DNA from: Wurfbainia villosa
Taxonomy: Eukaryota > Streptophyta > Magnoliopsida > Zingiberales > Zingiberaceae
Direction of reading: 5' to 3'
NCBI GenBank assembly: GCA_025175895.1
Contig: CM046003.1
Span: 48,912,335-48,976,334 of the forward strand
Length of the DNA stretch: 64,000 nt
How positions within the stretch are numbered: the stretch's first letter is position 1; the number at the start of each line of letters is the position of its first letter. This document shows positions 33,792-44,606 of the stretch, piece after piece. Under the pieces are notes generated by a model, which saw only the letters and a program-made list of their open reading frames with translations, was not told the origin of the DNA and made no database searches. The translations under genes were made by a program, and so were the position numbers.

Positions 33792-35598
33792 TTACAGCTT
33801 CATTCTGCTAAACATGAAGCCGTCAAGGTAGGGGGCTCTATGCTCCGAAAAGCTGAAGAGGATGATCTCCCCATCTATCTCCAGGGAGATCTGGTGTGCC
33901 TTCACGTCTATGCATGCCCCTGTAGTCGCTAGAAAAGGCCTTCCCATAATGATGGAATTCTGGGGATCTAGTCTTGTGTCCAGTATGATGAAGTCCGTGG
34001 GTATCGCGAAATCCTCAATCACCATAGGCACATGTGCCAGCAAGCCGATGGGTTCCTTGACTGAATCATCCCCCATACGAATACCAAGATTCGCTAGTTG
34101 GAGCTCATTCAGTCCCATCTTCAGATAGTATGCGTAGGACATCACACTGACTGATGATCCCAAGTCGCATAGAGCTTCATCGAAGCTCTCCCCATAAATT
34201 GAGCAGGGGATAACAAATTCACCGGGGTCCTCAAGTTGTAGTGGAGTCTTATCTTCAATTTCAGCTTGGTCAGGTAGGGTGGTAATCATGGTTGCACACC
34301 CCTTGGCGAATTTTCTACTCTACCCCACTCCTTCCTCTTTAGCTTGACTCACTGAAGAGATCTTCACAAGTTGCGACATGGTTTGGGCTATCTGGGCCAC
34401 TTGCGTCTCCAACATCCTAGTGTGACTTGCAAGGCCATCAATGGTGGCCTTCAAGTCTCTTAGTGATTCTTCAGACTTCTGATGTTGGTGATAACATTCC
34501 TCATTGGCCTTAGTTTGGGTAGCAATGAAGTCCTCCATCATCAGTTCCAGTCTGGACTTCTGTGGTCGCTGCTCATTGCCCTGCTGCTGCCTATACCCCC
34601 TGATGGTTGTGAGTTTCCCGAGTTATTCTTATAGGATAAATTCGGGTGATTCCTCCATCCGGGATTGTAGGTGTTGGAGTATAGGTTGTTGGGCCTTTGG
34701 TTGTAGTCCCCAACCACGTCAATATGCTCAATCTGCTCCTCTGAGGTTCCCTGCCGTCCATGGTGGTCCTCTCGATACGTTGCCGCTCCCTCTCCAAAGT
34801 CAATGGCCGTGGATACAGATGAAGGATTCAAAGATTCAAACCGTCTACTGAACGTGTCCATCCTTGCTGCCAGGTGGTCCATGGAGTTGACAGTGTATTG
34901 TCCCGCTGCAGTCATAGGTTGACTACGTTCGGAAGCCCATTGATGGTGGTTCTGGGCCACCTCTTCTATCAGCTCCTCTACTTCCTCTATGGTCTTGTTC
35001 ATTAGTGTTCCTTCTGTAGCAGAATCCAGGGACATTTTCGTGGCGTACGCGATCCCATTGTAAAAGATGTGGATCACCAGCCACCTCTCCAGTCTGTGGT
35101 GGGGCATTGGTAGAGTAGCCCCTTGTAGCGATCCCAAGCTTCGAATAAGGACTCCCCCTCCTTCTGGTGGAAGCTCGTGATGAGATGGCGCATGTGAGCA
35201 GTTTTACTTGATGGGAAGTATTTGTTCAGAAACTACTGCTCACATTGCTCCCATATAGTGATGCTCCCCGAAGATAGGCAGTGAAGTCATGCCTTAGCCT
35301 TATCCCACAATGAGAACGGGAATAGGCTCAGGCAGATCGTATCAGTAGGGACTCCATTCATTTTCATTGTCGAGCAGATTTTTAGAAATGCCTCAAGGTG
35401 CCAGTTCGGGTCTTTAGTCGCAGCTTCCCCGAATTGACTCTGCTGGACCATATGTATAAGTGCCGGTTTTAGTTTAAAGTTATTTGCCGAAATAGATGGT
35501 CCAGCTATACTCGGCCTAAATCCTCTAGCGCTAGGATTTGCGTAGTTCCGCAGAGGTCGGCTACCTATGTTCACTTCGGATGCAGCTTGATCCTCCAT
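33792..35598 (-). pseudogene. gag-pro: A1 gag and protease
   Basis: Gag starts at 35598 (MEDQAASEVNIGSRPLRNYA). The retrotransposon gag domain spans about 35450-35050, with SLWDKAKA, FLNKYFPSSKTAHMRHLI and GESLFEAWDRYK in different frames, broken by stops near 35284 and 35235 and a frameshift near 35130. A linker rich in Gln, Asn and Gly follows, then a coiled coil (34541-34320). The protease (34289-33792) reads EFVIPCSIYG, then ALCDLGSSVSVM, the aspartic active site in the DLG form common in Athila-like elements, and IIMGRPFLATTGA. The frame ends at 33792 with no RT after it. Confidence 0.85.
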
Positions 35599-35928
35599 CC
35601 TTCACTGCTCTTCTTTTCAGCGATGAAAGGTTTACTCGATTTCTAAGTCGATCGGAATCAGGCCTTCCGATCCTAAGACACAAAAATTTGGAGTGCTACC
35701 TAATCCTAAGAGGCAGAAAATAAAACAATCTAGCTAATAAAACCTAAGATGCAATAAAGAAATGGAAAACTACTTCTAAAAATAAAAACTAAAAACTAAA
35801 TCTAAATATGGAAAATATAAAACTAAAGTAAATAAAGCAAACTAGAAAAAAAATAAAGCAAGTAAATAAATCTAATCCGAAGTCCGATCTAATTTTCCAT
35901 TGTTCGGTTCGATATCGAATCGATCAGT

Positions 35929-35945
35929 CCCCGGCAATGGCGCCA
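35929..35945 (-). promoter_or_regulatory. Primer-binding site of A1
   Basis: TGGCGCCATTGCCGGGG on the minus strand, next to the 5' LTR. This is one base from TGGCGCCGTTGCCGGGG, the tRNA-Asp complement used by Athila/Tat elements. Confidence 0.85.
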
Positions 35946-35951
35946 AAAACT

Positions 35952-37322
35952 TGATGCATGCGAACGCGACCTCAAATCTCACGACGAAGGCTCTCGAGGA
36001 CTCGAAGCGCGCACTTGCGCTCAACGCCTGCAAGTGCACGGATGTCGTCAAGTAATAAAAGATTATCGATCCCACAGGGACTGGGATTCGAATATCGATA
36101 TATTTAGTGGTTGAAATTGTTCGAAATTAAACTCTAAGAGGTTTCGATTTGTGAGGGCTGTCGGTGGACTATACTCTATATGGTGTCACGCGGAGGAAGA
36201 AGGGAGCGTGCCAGGGTCTTTAAAGGTGATTCAAGGACTTCGGTTTCGCTTGTGTGTCACAAAACAATGCTGTCAACTGGTGTTGTCTAGACGTTTAGCT
36301 ATGGTTTTGTGGAAGGGACATCATACACTCTCCTGATGAGCCACCGCATCTACCGAGAGCTATCTCCGCCTTAAAAAGACAGGATAGATGGTACGAGGAT
36401 GCCGAATCAATCCCTACGATGAACTGTTTCCGGTCCTATCGCATCCTTCTACCCACGGTTACAGGAGATCAGGTTTACCCCTAGGTTCCTTGTATAAAAT
36501 CCCCTAAATCTTAGATACGAGGGTTGTCACCCCTCGTATCGCCTAAGCACATCAGGTAGAAAACCAAACACGCATAGATATAGTTTAAACAACTTCCAAT
36601 TGCCAAATTAAACTTAAAGACAGAATTTAACATGAACCAACATGTAATGTGCATACAAGCTACTCCCTAATCATAAAATCGAAGGAACTACTCCATGTAT
36701 ATAAAGGAGGAATCACAAAGCATGTACATGTTCGAATACATCAGAAATAAAGTGCAGGAACAAGGGATTACAATGCTTTCGTAGTCTTTTCTCCGGTGTT
36801 GAAGTGCAAGCGTGGACCTTAGGCGGTGTTCTTCCTCCTCATTGCAAGTTCCCGAAGCTTTTTAGGGCTTCGGTGTGCCATCCTAGCCATCGTGACCCCC
36901 TCATAGGGTTTGGGTGGAACCATCCTTATATAGACATCACCTCAGACCGTTGCAAAATTCAAAAAAAGCCCTAGTCGCGCAAATCTAGCGGGCCACCACA
37001 CGACCGTGTGTTTTCACACGGCCAGGCCGTGTGCGGCCCTGGGGTGGCTGATCTCGCCCATTGGACACGGTCGTGTGTAGCCACACGCCCTGGCTGTGTC
37101 CCACTCTGCGTCTAGCTGCAAAATGTCATTCTTTTGCTCCGAAAGTGTGCATTTTTCACCCGAAATGCTAACCTGCACACAAAAGTACAAAGAGCAAACC
37201 TTCGAACTAGAAAAAAGGAAATGCGTGCAAAATAGAGTGACATATGCATGAAAACTAATATAAAACGTAATGAGATGTGAGCGAAAACTACTCCTAAAAC
37301 CTTATATGTTTTCCTCACATCA
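35952..37322 (-). mobile_element. 5' LTR of A1
   Basis: Homologous along its whole length to 29384-30743. It has fuller CACGACCGTGTG/CACACGGCC words at 36995-37090, where the partner reads CACACAGTCATGTG, a difference explained by C-to-T changes. Confidence 0.9.
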
Positions 37323-37640
37323 CCCCGCCAAAATACTTCGATCGAGTCAGGGACTTACTAGCTGCCCATCAACTGACCCTACATACCATCGCTCCTCCCT
37401 ATCATCAACGCCAATTTGGGGAATATGAATAAGCTACAACTATGACAAAAGAGCTAAAACTCTGCCAGAATACTTCAACCTAGCCGGGGACTCGCAAGTT
37501 GTCCATTGACTAACCCTTCTTACTACCACCCCTCCATGCCTCAACATCGCTAAGGGGAATCGAAGGAAGCTGTGGCTAATGCCGAGCAGATACTCTGTCA
37601 AAATACATCGACCAAGTTGGGGACTTACGAGTTGTCCCTA
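37323..37640 (-). repeat. Tandem array of H, part 2
   Basis: It resumes the interrupted unit (CGCCAAAATACTTCGA) and includes one more GCCAATTTGGGGAATATGAA at about 37408. The array then ends at about 37640. Confidence 0.85.
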
Positions 37641-37849
37641 CCGGTTTAGGAGAAGCATATCCTTGTAAGGAAAATCCCTTGCCGCCAAACATAGGGGTCG
37701 CACCGTTTACTTCCACCCATATAATTCAGCCCAGGGATCAACTGTTACTTGGGCCTCAACCATCGCTTGTAACTGCACTTAGGGCTCCAATTACTTCCCT
37801 TTCACAAAGAATTCTTCCTTTCTTCTTAAAATAGGGTTTTATGATTTTC
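37641..37849 (+). other. Short spacer in H
   Basis: No gene is visible. Pyrimidine-rich toward the right. Confidence 0.4.
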
Positions 37850-39585
37850 TTCCCTTCACCCTTTCAAATTCCTTAACTCCAAAGTATCCCCATCACTGCT
37901 GTTCAACTTGAGCATCCTCCTTCTTCTTGGCATAAAATAATTTCCCTTCCTTTCTTCTTCAAAAATAAGGCTTCCATTCTAAGTGTTGTTCGTCAAAAAG
38001 TCCACAAGAAACCTACAGAAGCTCCGGCAGCACCTATCAGCTTCTCCCCTTTGTCCGCCACTCTAATGGTCAGTGAACCTTCTGCCTCTCATCTCCTTGT
38101 CTCTGTTTCCTTCCAACCATTGGTACCACTACCTCCATCTTCATCGACTCCTTCTGACTCTATCCCATTCAAAATACCATTGACGACCCCCCATCCCCCT
38201 TCCACCATTACAAAACCCTAACTTCCTATCTTCTTCCTCTTCCTATCTTGGAGAAACTACCTTTGCCAAAGCACCCCTCCCTCTTTCCCTCTTGCCTTCC
38301 CCTGTGGCTTCCCTTGCTATTTCATTGCCATCTTCATCCCTAGTGTTTTCGGCTCTCTCCTCTTCATCCCATTTAGAGGGTATTGATTCTACTTTCACAA
38401 TACAGAGCCCTAACTTGTTCACTCTTCCTTCTTCTCCCATTGACGTAGAAATTACTCCGGGTGATGGTGGCGTATCTCCCTTTACACCCTGAATATCTTC
38501 CCCCTCACCTCCCTTTGCTTTTCCAGAGATTTCTATGAGCCCTACCTCAAGTCCCCCCTTGTTGTCATCCCTTATTCCTTCTCAAAAGTTTCTTTTCCTC
38601 TCCCCTCCAAACCCATTACATATTCTGAGACAATAGCTCCATCTTTTACCACTATGTGTGAACCAATGCTTCTGTTTTCCTCTTCTCCCCCTTCATCATA
38701 CTCAAGAGACCTACACATCCTTCATCAAGAGGAATTGACACCACGAATGGAAAGCATGCAGCAGGCCCTTGAGTTAGTAAGTTTCTTTAAATTCTCCCTT
38801 CACTTATCCTCCAATGATTCCTTCCCTCTGGCCCATGGTGCACAGACTACGACAAACTATGAAGAGCTAAAGCATTCCTTATCTCAGTACCAAAGTCAAG
38901 TTGAACAGGAAACTTCTCAGAATAACCAAGAAAATCTAACAGTGCAGGAAGCAACCCGTCAGAAAGAAGAATCCCTCCTTCAAGAATTATCTTTATGTCA
39001 CACTCAATTAATAGAGGCCCAATTGCAACACAAGAAGGATATAGAGATCATTTCAGACTTGAGGCTCCAAGTAAGTAGAGAAATCTATAGGAATTCAGAT
39101 CTATTGGTAGAAAAGGTAGAGCCTTCTCTCAAGTGCATAAACATGAGGTTTCTTTCCAGCAAGTAAAATATGAGACAACCCGCTCTCTGACTCATGCAGC
39201 AACTATTAGGGATGTCTCATCTTCTATATGCCAAGTCTTTGTAGATATATCTAAAATCGTTCAACATGATTCTAGTTCCCATGTCCATGGCATGCAAGCT
39301 CTCATGGAAATCCTTAGTCAAACCTCTCGTCAATATCTTCACGTTCGCCGAGACTTCATAAAGCACAGAGAGTGCTACCTCAAATTTTGTCAGGATGTGA
39401 AGGATTCTGAGAAGTGGAGAGAGGAATTCTTGATGCCCCTCATGAGATCTACTTTTCAAGACGGATTCAATGAGGCGGTCCATCAATATACAGAACAAGA
39501 ATTTCCCCCAGCTCAACATCTGACTCTCTTTATGAATTGGGAAATTGGTTTCCGACGTTATCCCCCTGAACACTTTAAATTGTAA
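37850..39585 (+). pseudogene. Antisense extra gene of H, copy 2 (C-terminal half)
   Basis: Pieces at 37960-38240 (ASILSVVRQKVHKKPTEAP) correspond to MISAVKAKTEKEK of copy 1. A proline/serine-rich region follows. A donor TTA/GTAAGT near 38779 and acceptor GCACAG near 38847 lie at the same place, before a coiled coil, as in copy 1. The helix-rich part (NYEELKHSLSQYQSQVEQET, then EESLLQELSLCHTQLIEAQL) leads, after a shift near 39150, to a C terminus ending YPPEHFKL and TAA at 39583-39585. The antisense orientation and position directly downstream of the H integrase match extra ORFs of Tat elements. Function unknown. Confidence 0.55.
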
Positions 39586-39649
39586 TGCCATTTTGACTTT
39601 CACATATAATTGAAGACGTTGAACCTCATTGTGATACAAGTATTGATAT

Positions 39650-40775
39650 CATCCTACAACTTCCCTGTTTATTAGCAACATGAGCATACGAGTATAATAT
39701 CAAGAATTTTCTCTTATGTCTCTTCTGTTAACATCTCCCCATCCTCAACAATGAAATTGTTTCAAGTGTGTGGCATTCCACGACCGGAGAAGCTCCCTAC
39801 CTTCAACATCTTTCAAGTAATAGGCAACCCCAACGACCCATCGAGTAACTTTGTACGACCCTTCCCAATTAGGCGCTAACTTCTCTGGTCTTCCGCAGGA
39901 TTGACTTTGCATAACACCATGTCTCCCACTTGAAATGCTCGAGGTATCACCTTTTTGTTAAAGACTTGTTGTACCCTCTACTTATATGCTTTAGCTCAGA
40001 TTCGGGCTTGTTCTCGTCTTTCTTCTAGCAAATCCAGCTCAGTGCTTCTCAATATTTGATTTTGTTCTGGTTCATAAGCTTGCACTCGGGTACTATTTAC
40101 CAAGGCTTCTACAGGGGTAATTGCCTCAGTCCCATAGAATAAACTAAAAGGAGTCTCTCCTGTTGCTGTTTTAGGTGTAGTGCGATAGACCCACATTATC
40201 CCTGGAAGCTCGTCCACTCAATTTTCCCACTTAGCTCCTAATTTAGCTTTCAACCCCTAGATAAGGATCCTGTTAACTACCTCCACCTCTCCATTAGCTT
40301 GAGGATCAGCCACTGAGGTGAAGGCTTGTTGGATATTAAGACTTTGACACCATTCATGAATTTTCTGACCTTGGAACTGACGCCCATTGTCATTGATCAA
40401 CTTCCTTGGAATTCCATATATGCAAATAATATTCTTTCATAAAAATTGTATTACTTCCCCTTTTGTGATCTTAGCTAGAGGTTCAACTTTCACCCACTTG
40501 GAGAAATAATCCACCACTACTAACAAAAACTTGTTCTACAAGGAAGCTATAGGCATCGAACCCACTATGTCCATTCCCCATTGATTGAAGGGATAAGAAG
40601 CAACTAAAGCCTTCATCAACTCGGTCGGTCGGTCCGACCTATTGCTATACCTCTGGTAGGCCTAGCAAGTCTTGACTAGTTGTACAACATCTTGATAAAG
40701 AGTCAACCAGAAATATCCTGCCAATAATATCTTCCGAGTTAAAGGTCGACCTCCCAAATGGTTACTACAACACTG
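39650..40775 (-). pseudogene. pol: H integrase (Tat/Ogre-like gypsy)
   Basis: The minus strand gives SNHLGGRPLTRKILLAGYFW (about 40760), then WGMDIVG, NDNGRQF and QANGEVEVVNR with the three catalytic acids. The C-terminal part follows: WVYRTTPKTATGETPFSLFY and GTEAITPVEA (40217-39996), typical of Tat/Ogre integrases. Stops and a frameshift near 39990 interrupt it. It is cut on its N-terminal side at about 40775 by the G2 LTR-like sequence, and RT is not present. Confidence 0.85.
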
Positions 40776-41562
40776 ACTCAAGCGGGGCAGCAGGGTAGTG
40801 CTAAAAACCTTCCATGCGTGAGGTTAGAATAGAGGGGGCAGAGAGAATTGAAGGAGAGGGGGAATTCGACAACAAAAGAGAATCACCTCTTTATTTAAAC
40901 GAAAATGAGATATTATTAATCAAAACTGAATCCATTACAAGAGCCTAAACCTAAGTTTAAATAGGCTCAGAGAAAGAGAAACAAACTTTAATAGAAAAAG
41001 TCAAAACCCTATCTTGATTGAATAAATAAAAAAAATAAATTTTAATAGAAAAAGTAAAAACCCTATCTAGATCGAATAATAAAAAAAAATAAACAAACTT
41101 AATCAAAAATTTCTTAACGAAATAGAAAAGTAAATATAAAAATTTTAAAAATAAAAAAATTAAATTAAATGAAAATTCATAATAAATAAATTTAATAATA
41201 AAATATTAATGAAATTCTAAATAGTGACGGAAAATTAAAATTAAATGAAAATTCGAAATAAATAAAATTAATAATAAAATATTAATGAAATTCTAAATAG
41301 CGACAAAAATTAAAATTAAATGAAAATTTGAAATAAATAAAATTAATAATAAAATATTAATAAAATTCTAAATAAAGGCAGCAGTGCATCATACGACCAT
41401 GGCTTGGTCCATGGTTAGACCGTAGTTCTTGCTGGAGGTCCCGTGTCTAGCCATGGAATAATCCACGCTCATGGTGGTGACCACGGGTAGGCCATGGTAG
41501 CCTCTAGAAACTTCTTTACACCTCGTTCTGATCCAAAAATGAAGGATATCAATATTAAGGGG
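40776..41562 (-). mobile_element. LTR-like segment of gypsy remnant G2
   Basis: It carries CTATTTAAACTTAGG on the minus strand (about 40975-40960), a plausible TATA region, long AATAAAATT tandem-like stretches (41030-41370) and a GC-richer block with CCATGG words (41395-41510). Boundaries are approximate: it begins where the H integrase stops and ends before the coding remnant. Lineage is uncertain. Confidence 0.45.
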
Positions 41563-42249
41563 TCATGAAGGCATTGAAATCTTTATTTTGAGGCTCAATT
41601 TCTCTTCGCTATGATTTAGAGAAGGGTAGGATTGCATCTTATGATAAGAGTCGATCAAGCAGCTGGATGCGCCTGCATCAGTCACCCAGGGTTGAAAAGA
41701 ACTCGCCCTCGAGTTCGAACTAGTGTCATCTCCTTCTTTGGTATAAGGAATCATGCTCTCTCGGGTGTATTCTTGATCTACTAACTTCATCACCTGTTGC
41801 GTGTTCTTCCATCCATCGTGGATAACTTTGCGATCGTGCTGCCAATGTGGGTCCAATAATATGTAGCATGAAACTATCGCTTCAACCTTGTGGAGGAGAA
41901 GATTCTTTTGAGTAGTCAGCGTCTCGTTGTCATATCCATAAAGTACCTCATTATCATTGTAGATGCCCATGTATTCTTCAACCAATATGTCATCTTCATC
42001 GTAGATGCTATTTTCTCCTTCAACCGATATGCTCATGTCTTCTTCAACCGATATGTGGTCTTCATCCCTCATTTCATCCTTAGGTGAGAGATCAAGTAAT
42101 GTCTCAAGGCCATCTTCACAAAGTAGCTCGTCATCATCGTACTCATCATAGATGGGGTCGCCCATGACCTCGTCAATGTCATAGATAGGGTCTTCCATGT
42201 TTACTTTAATTTCCTCATCTATATTATCATCATCATAGACGGGGTATTC
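41563..42249 (-). pseudogene. Gypsy coding remnant G2 with acidic repeats
   Basis: A minus-strand frame rich in acidic repeats of the form DPIYD, IYDEDDILVEE, YDEYDDDE. A later part reads ILLDPHWQHDRKVIHDGWK and NSRASSFQPWVTDAGAS. The SRASSFQ..DAGAS phrase resembles text at the edge of chromovirus polyproteins. The frame runs on past 42249 only because the poly(A) tail of the LINE encodes lysines in phase with it, so the true start is across the LINE. Function unassigned. Confidence 0.45.
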
Positions 42250-42655
42250 TTTTTTTTTTTTTTTTGATGAAAGGTAAATATATATCATCAAGAAAGGCAC
42301 AATCATACAAAATCCTGGAATGCACACTCATGTCCTGTCTGACGATGTGTCATATCTGAGATGCATCCAGGGGGGTGTACATGTGCTCTCATGGGTACCT
42401 CAACTCTCATGTATACTAAATCTCTCATGGGTACATTAACTCATACATGCATACATATCCCACACTTGCACTTGCACAGTGCGGGTGTGTCCTTCGTGTT
42501 TCCTTTGCTCATCCATACTATCTCTTTGCGTCCATCACTCCATGTGCTCGCATTGTCCATCCATGTCCTTTACTCCATCCAGCTTGTGTGCCTATCATGC
42601 AATATTTGCCACTTTCGGTAAGTGACCAACCGTCAACGGATTTGGCTTGTCTTTA

Positions 42656-42781
42656 CCGTAGCCGTTTGCTACGGACTAGATAGGCCATTCAGGTGGGCCT
42701 ATTCACCTCTACTAGGCTTATTGGCCAAGCCTCAGCCATAAAATGGATTTAGAGTGTCTTTACCGTAGCCGTTTGCTACGG
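42656..42781. repeat. Duplicated hairpin in the LINE 3' region
   Basis: CCGTAGCCGTTTGCTACGG occurs at 42656-42674 and 42763-42781, each followed by ACTAGATAGGC. The arms CCGTAGC and GCTACGG pair with a five-base loop, so two identical hairpins lie 107 bp apart. Confidence 0.8.
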
Positions 42782-43079
42782 ACTAGATAGGCTATTATAG
42801 GTTAGCCTATTCACCTTTTTTTTTTCCACATTGCCCTGGGGTCGTAAACTGTCCTAGCTTGAAGCTGTGAACACCTTATTGTAATGCAATCCGCCCTGAC
42901 GTTGGATACCACTTCGTCCTTGTCTTGTCAAAACTTCCCTGTCGCCTTGGAGCCTTGGAGATGAGAACCTCTCTGGATACCTCTTGGCTTGCGAGTGGCC
43001 TGTTCTGGAGCTCTGTGAACCCTGTTGAAACAATGTTGCTTGATATACGCCCTTTTGCAAGCTTGGGCTGCCCTAATTC

Positions 43080-44250
43080 TTCACTGCCCTGGCAGCCTAT
43101 TCCTTATGCTAAATTGCCCTAGATTTGGGAGGGAGCAAACCGCCCTATTCGCCCTGGATTTGAGAGGGGGCACTCTCCAAAACCTCCCTGGGCCCTGATT
43201 GCCCTGGGCCCTGATCGCCCTGAGCTTTCTGCACAAAACCACCCTGTACTTGGGACCAAACCGCCTTGTCTTGAGAGATCCATTGTCCCTTGCGCAAAAC
43301 CATCCTGGATTTGGAGTCAAAACCGCCCTGGAAAACCACCCTGGCGTAAGAGGTTACTCTCTTTGTGCAAAACCGCCCTGCTTTGTAATCAAACTGCCCT
43401 GGAAATCTGCCCTTGCTTGAGAGAGTCGTGCTCCTTGGAAAACCGGCCTGGAAAACCGCCCTTGCCCCTCAAACCACCCTGGAAAACTGCCCTGGCCCCT
43501 CAAACCGCCCTGGAATACCGCCCTGGAACCTGAAAATCCGCCCTTGCTTGAGAGAGCCGTGCTCCTTGAAAGCCATACAGCCTCCTCAAAATCGCACAGC
43601 CTCTCAAGCCTACGGCCTCTTATACATACTGAAACCGCCTGGCCTCTCAAACCATACTGAAAACCGCCTGGCCTCTCATGCATACTGGAAAACCGCTTTT
43701 TTTTTCCCACTAATTCCCGGTGAAAGGAACATTGCCCTGGCTAAAGACTATTATGTACTTTGTAAACCAAGGGAGGAGGGCGATAATTGCCCTGGTGAAG
43801 TGAGATATTGCCCTGGCAGACTAGGAGGGAGAATTGCCCTGGTGGAGGAAACATTGCCCTGGCTAAAGATGGCATTGGGCATTGCCCTGGCAAAGGGGAC
43901 ATTGCCCTGGCTAAAGGAGACGTGGAGCATTGCCCTTGCTAAAGGAGGCGTGGAGCATTGCCCTGGCTAAAGGAGGCGTGGAGCATTGCCCTGGCTGAAG
44001 GAGGCGTGGAGCATTGCCCTGGCTGAAGGAGGCGTGGAGCATTGCCCTGGCGAAGGGAACATTGCCCTGGCTAAAGGAGGAGGGAAATATTGCCCTGACA
44101 AGGGGAAGATTGCCCTGGAAAAGGGAACATTGCCTTGGCTGATGGAGGCATGGAACATTCCCCTGGCTAACGGGGGAGAGGAAGAGGAATATTGCCCTGA
44201 CAAGGGGAACATTGGCATGACCAGTGATGCCCCGGTTAGTGGATGACCAG
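43080..44250. repeat. CCCTGG-based minisatellite in the LINE 3' region
   Basis: First a degenerate zone (43080-43560) of AAACCGCCCTGGA words. Then come units of about 28 bp, ATTGCCCTGGCTAAAGGAGG plus CGTGGAGC, most regular at 43920-44045, then shorter GGGAACATTGCCCTGG units. The frames open on both strands here are repeat translations and not genes. Confidence 0.9.
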
Positions 44251-44606
44251 GGGAACAGGAACAGGGGGGCCCATCCAAGAAAAAGGGAGGGGGAGAGAAT
44301 TTCTCTGGAATGAGGGCGAAAATAGAGAGACTCATGAGGGGGGGGGGGTTGCCCTGGACATTGGGACGAAGGTGGGGGATTGTCCTGGAAAGAAGGTAGA
44401 AATTAGTAAAGTACTTGATGCGAAAAGAAGGCGGGAGACGTAGGAGTGCGAGGTTGGCAAACCATTAGAAATTGTCATGCTTAAAAGGAAAAGAAAAGAA
44501 AAGAAAGTGGAGGGGAACTGGCCTGCCTTTATCACCCTCATCCATTGTCTGTGGAGAGCTGGAGATTGCAATTCTCCAATGCTCTGTACACATGTATTTG
44601 AATCTT

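Larger units (their letters stand above)
29384..37322 (-). mobile_element. A1: non-autonomous Athila-like gypsy element
   Basis: LTRs of about 1.36 kb (29384-30743, 35952-37322) run TGATGC..CACATCA. Flanks are CTCCA (29379-29383) and CCCCG (37323-37327). The uninterrupted array unit reads CTCCG here, so each copy of the TSD appears to have one change. The primer site matches tRNA-Asp, as in Athila and Tat elements. Internal sequence is 5.2 kb with gag, protease and an extra ORF, but no RT, RNase H or integrase motif. It inserted into the tandem array of H. Confidence 0.85.
12230..40775 (-). mobile_element. H: Tat/Ogre-like gypsy remnant carrying antisense genes and a tandem array
   Basis: With C2 (13732-25988) and A1 (29384-37322) removed, one composite remains. 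Read on the minus strand it holds a gypsy integrase (40775-39650), a reverse-oriented gene, an array of about 270-bp units, a second short reverse-oriented gene and a longer one. Extra ORFs, often antisense, between integrase and 3' LTR, and hypervariable repeats in the 3' untranslated region, are known for the Tat lineage (Ogre, Retand, Grande). Neither LTR is seen, and gag, protease and RT are absent. The two related antisense genes could mean two merged copies rather than one element. Confidence 0.65.

Noticed and set aside
43413..43970. 185-codon + strand frame and overlapping minus-strand frames
   Set aside because: Translation of the CCCTGG minisatellite. No family resemblance and no start context.
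43890..44070. Regular repeats of about 28 bp that resemble a CRISPR array
   Set aside because: Units abut one another with no unique spacers, there are no cas genes, and the context is a plant LINE. It is a minisatellite.
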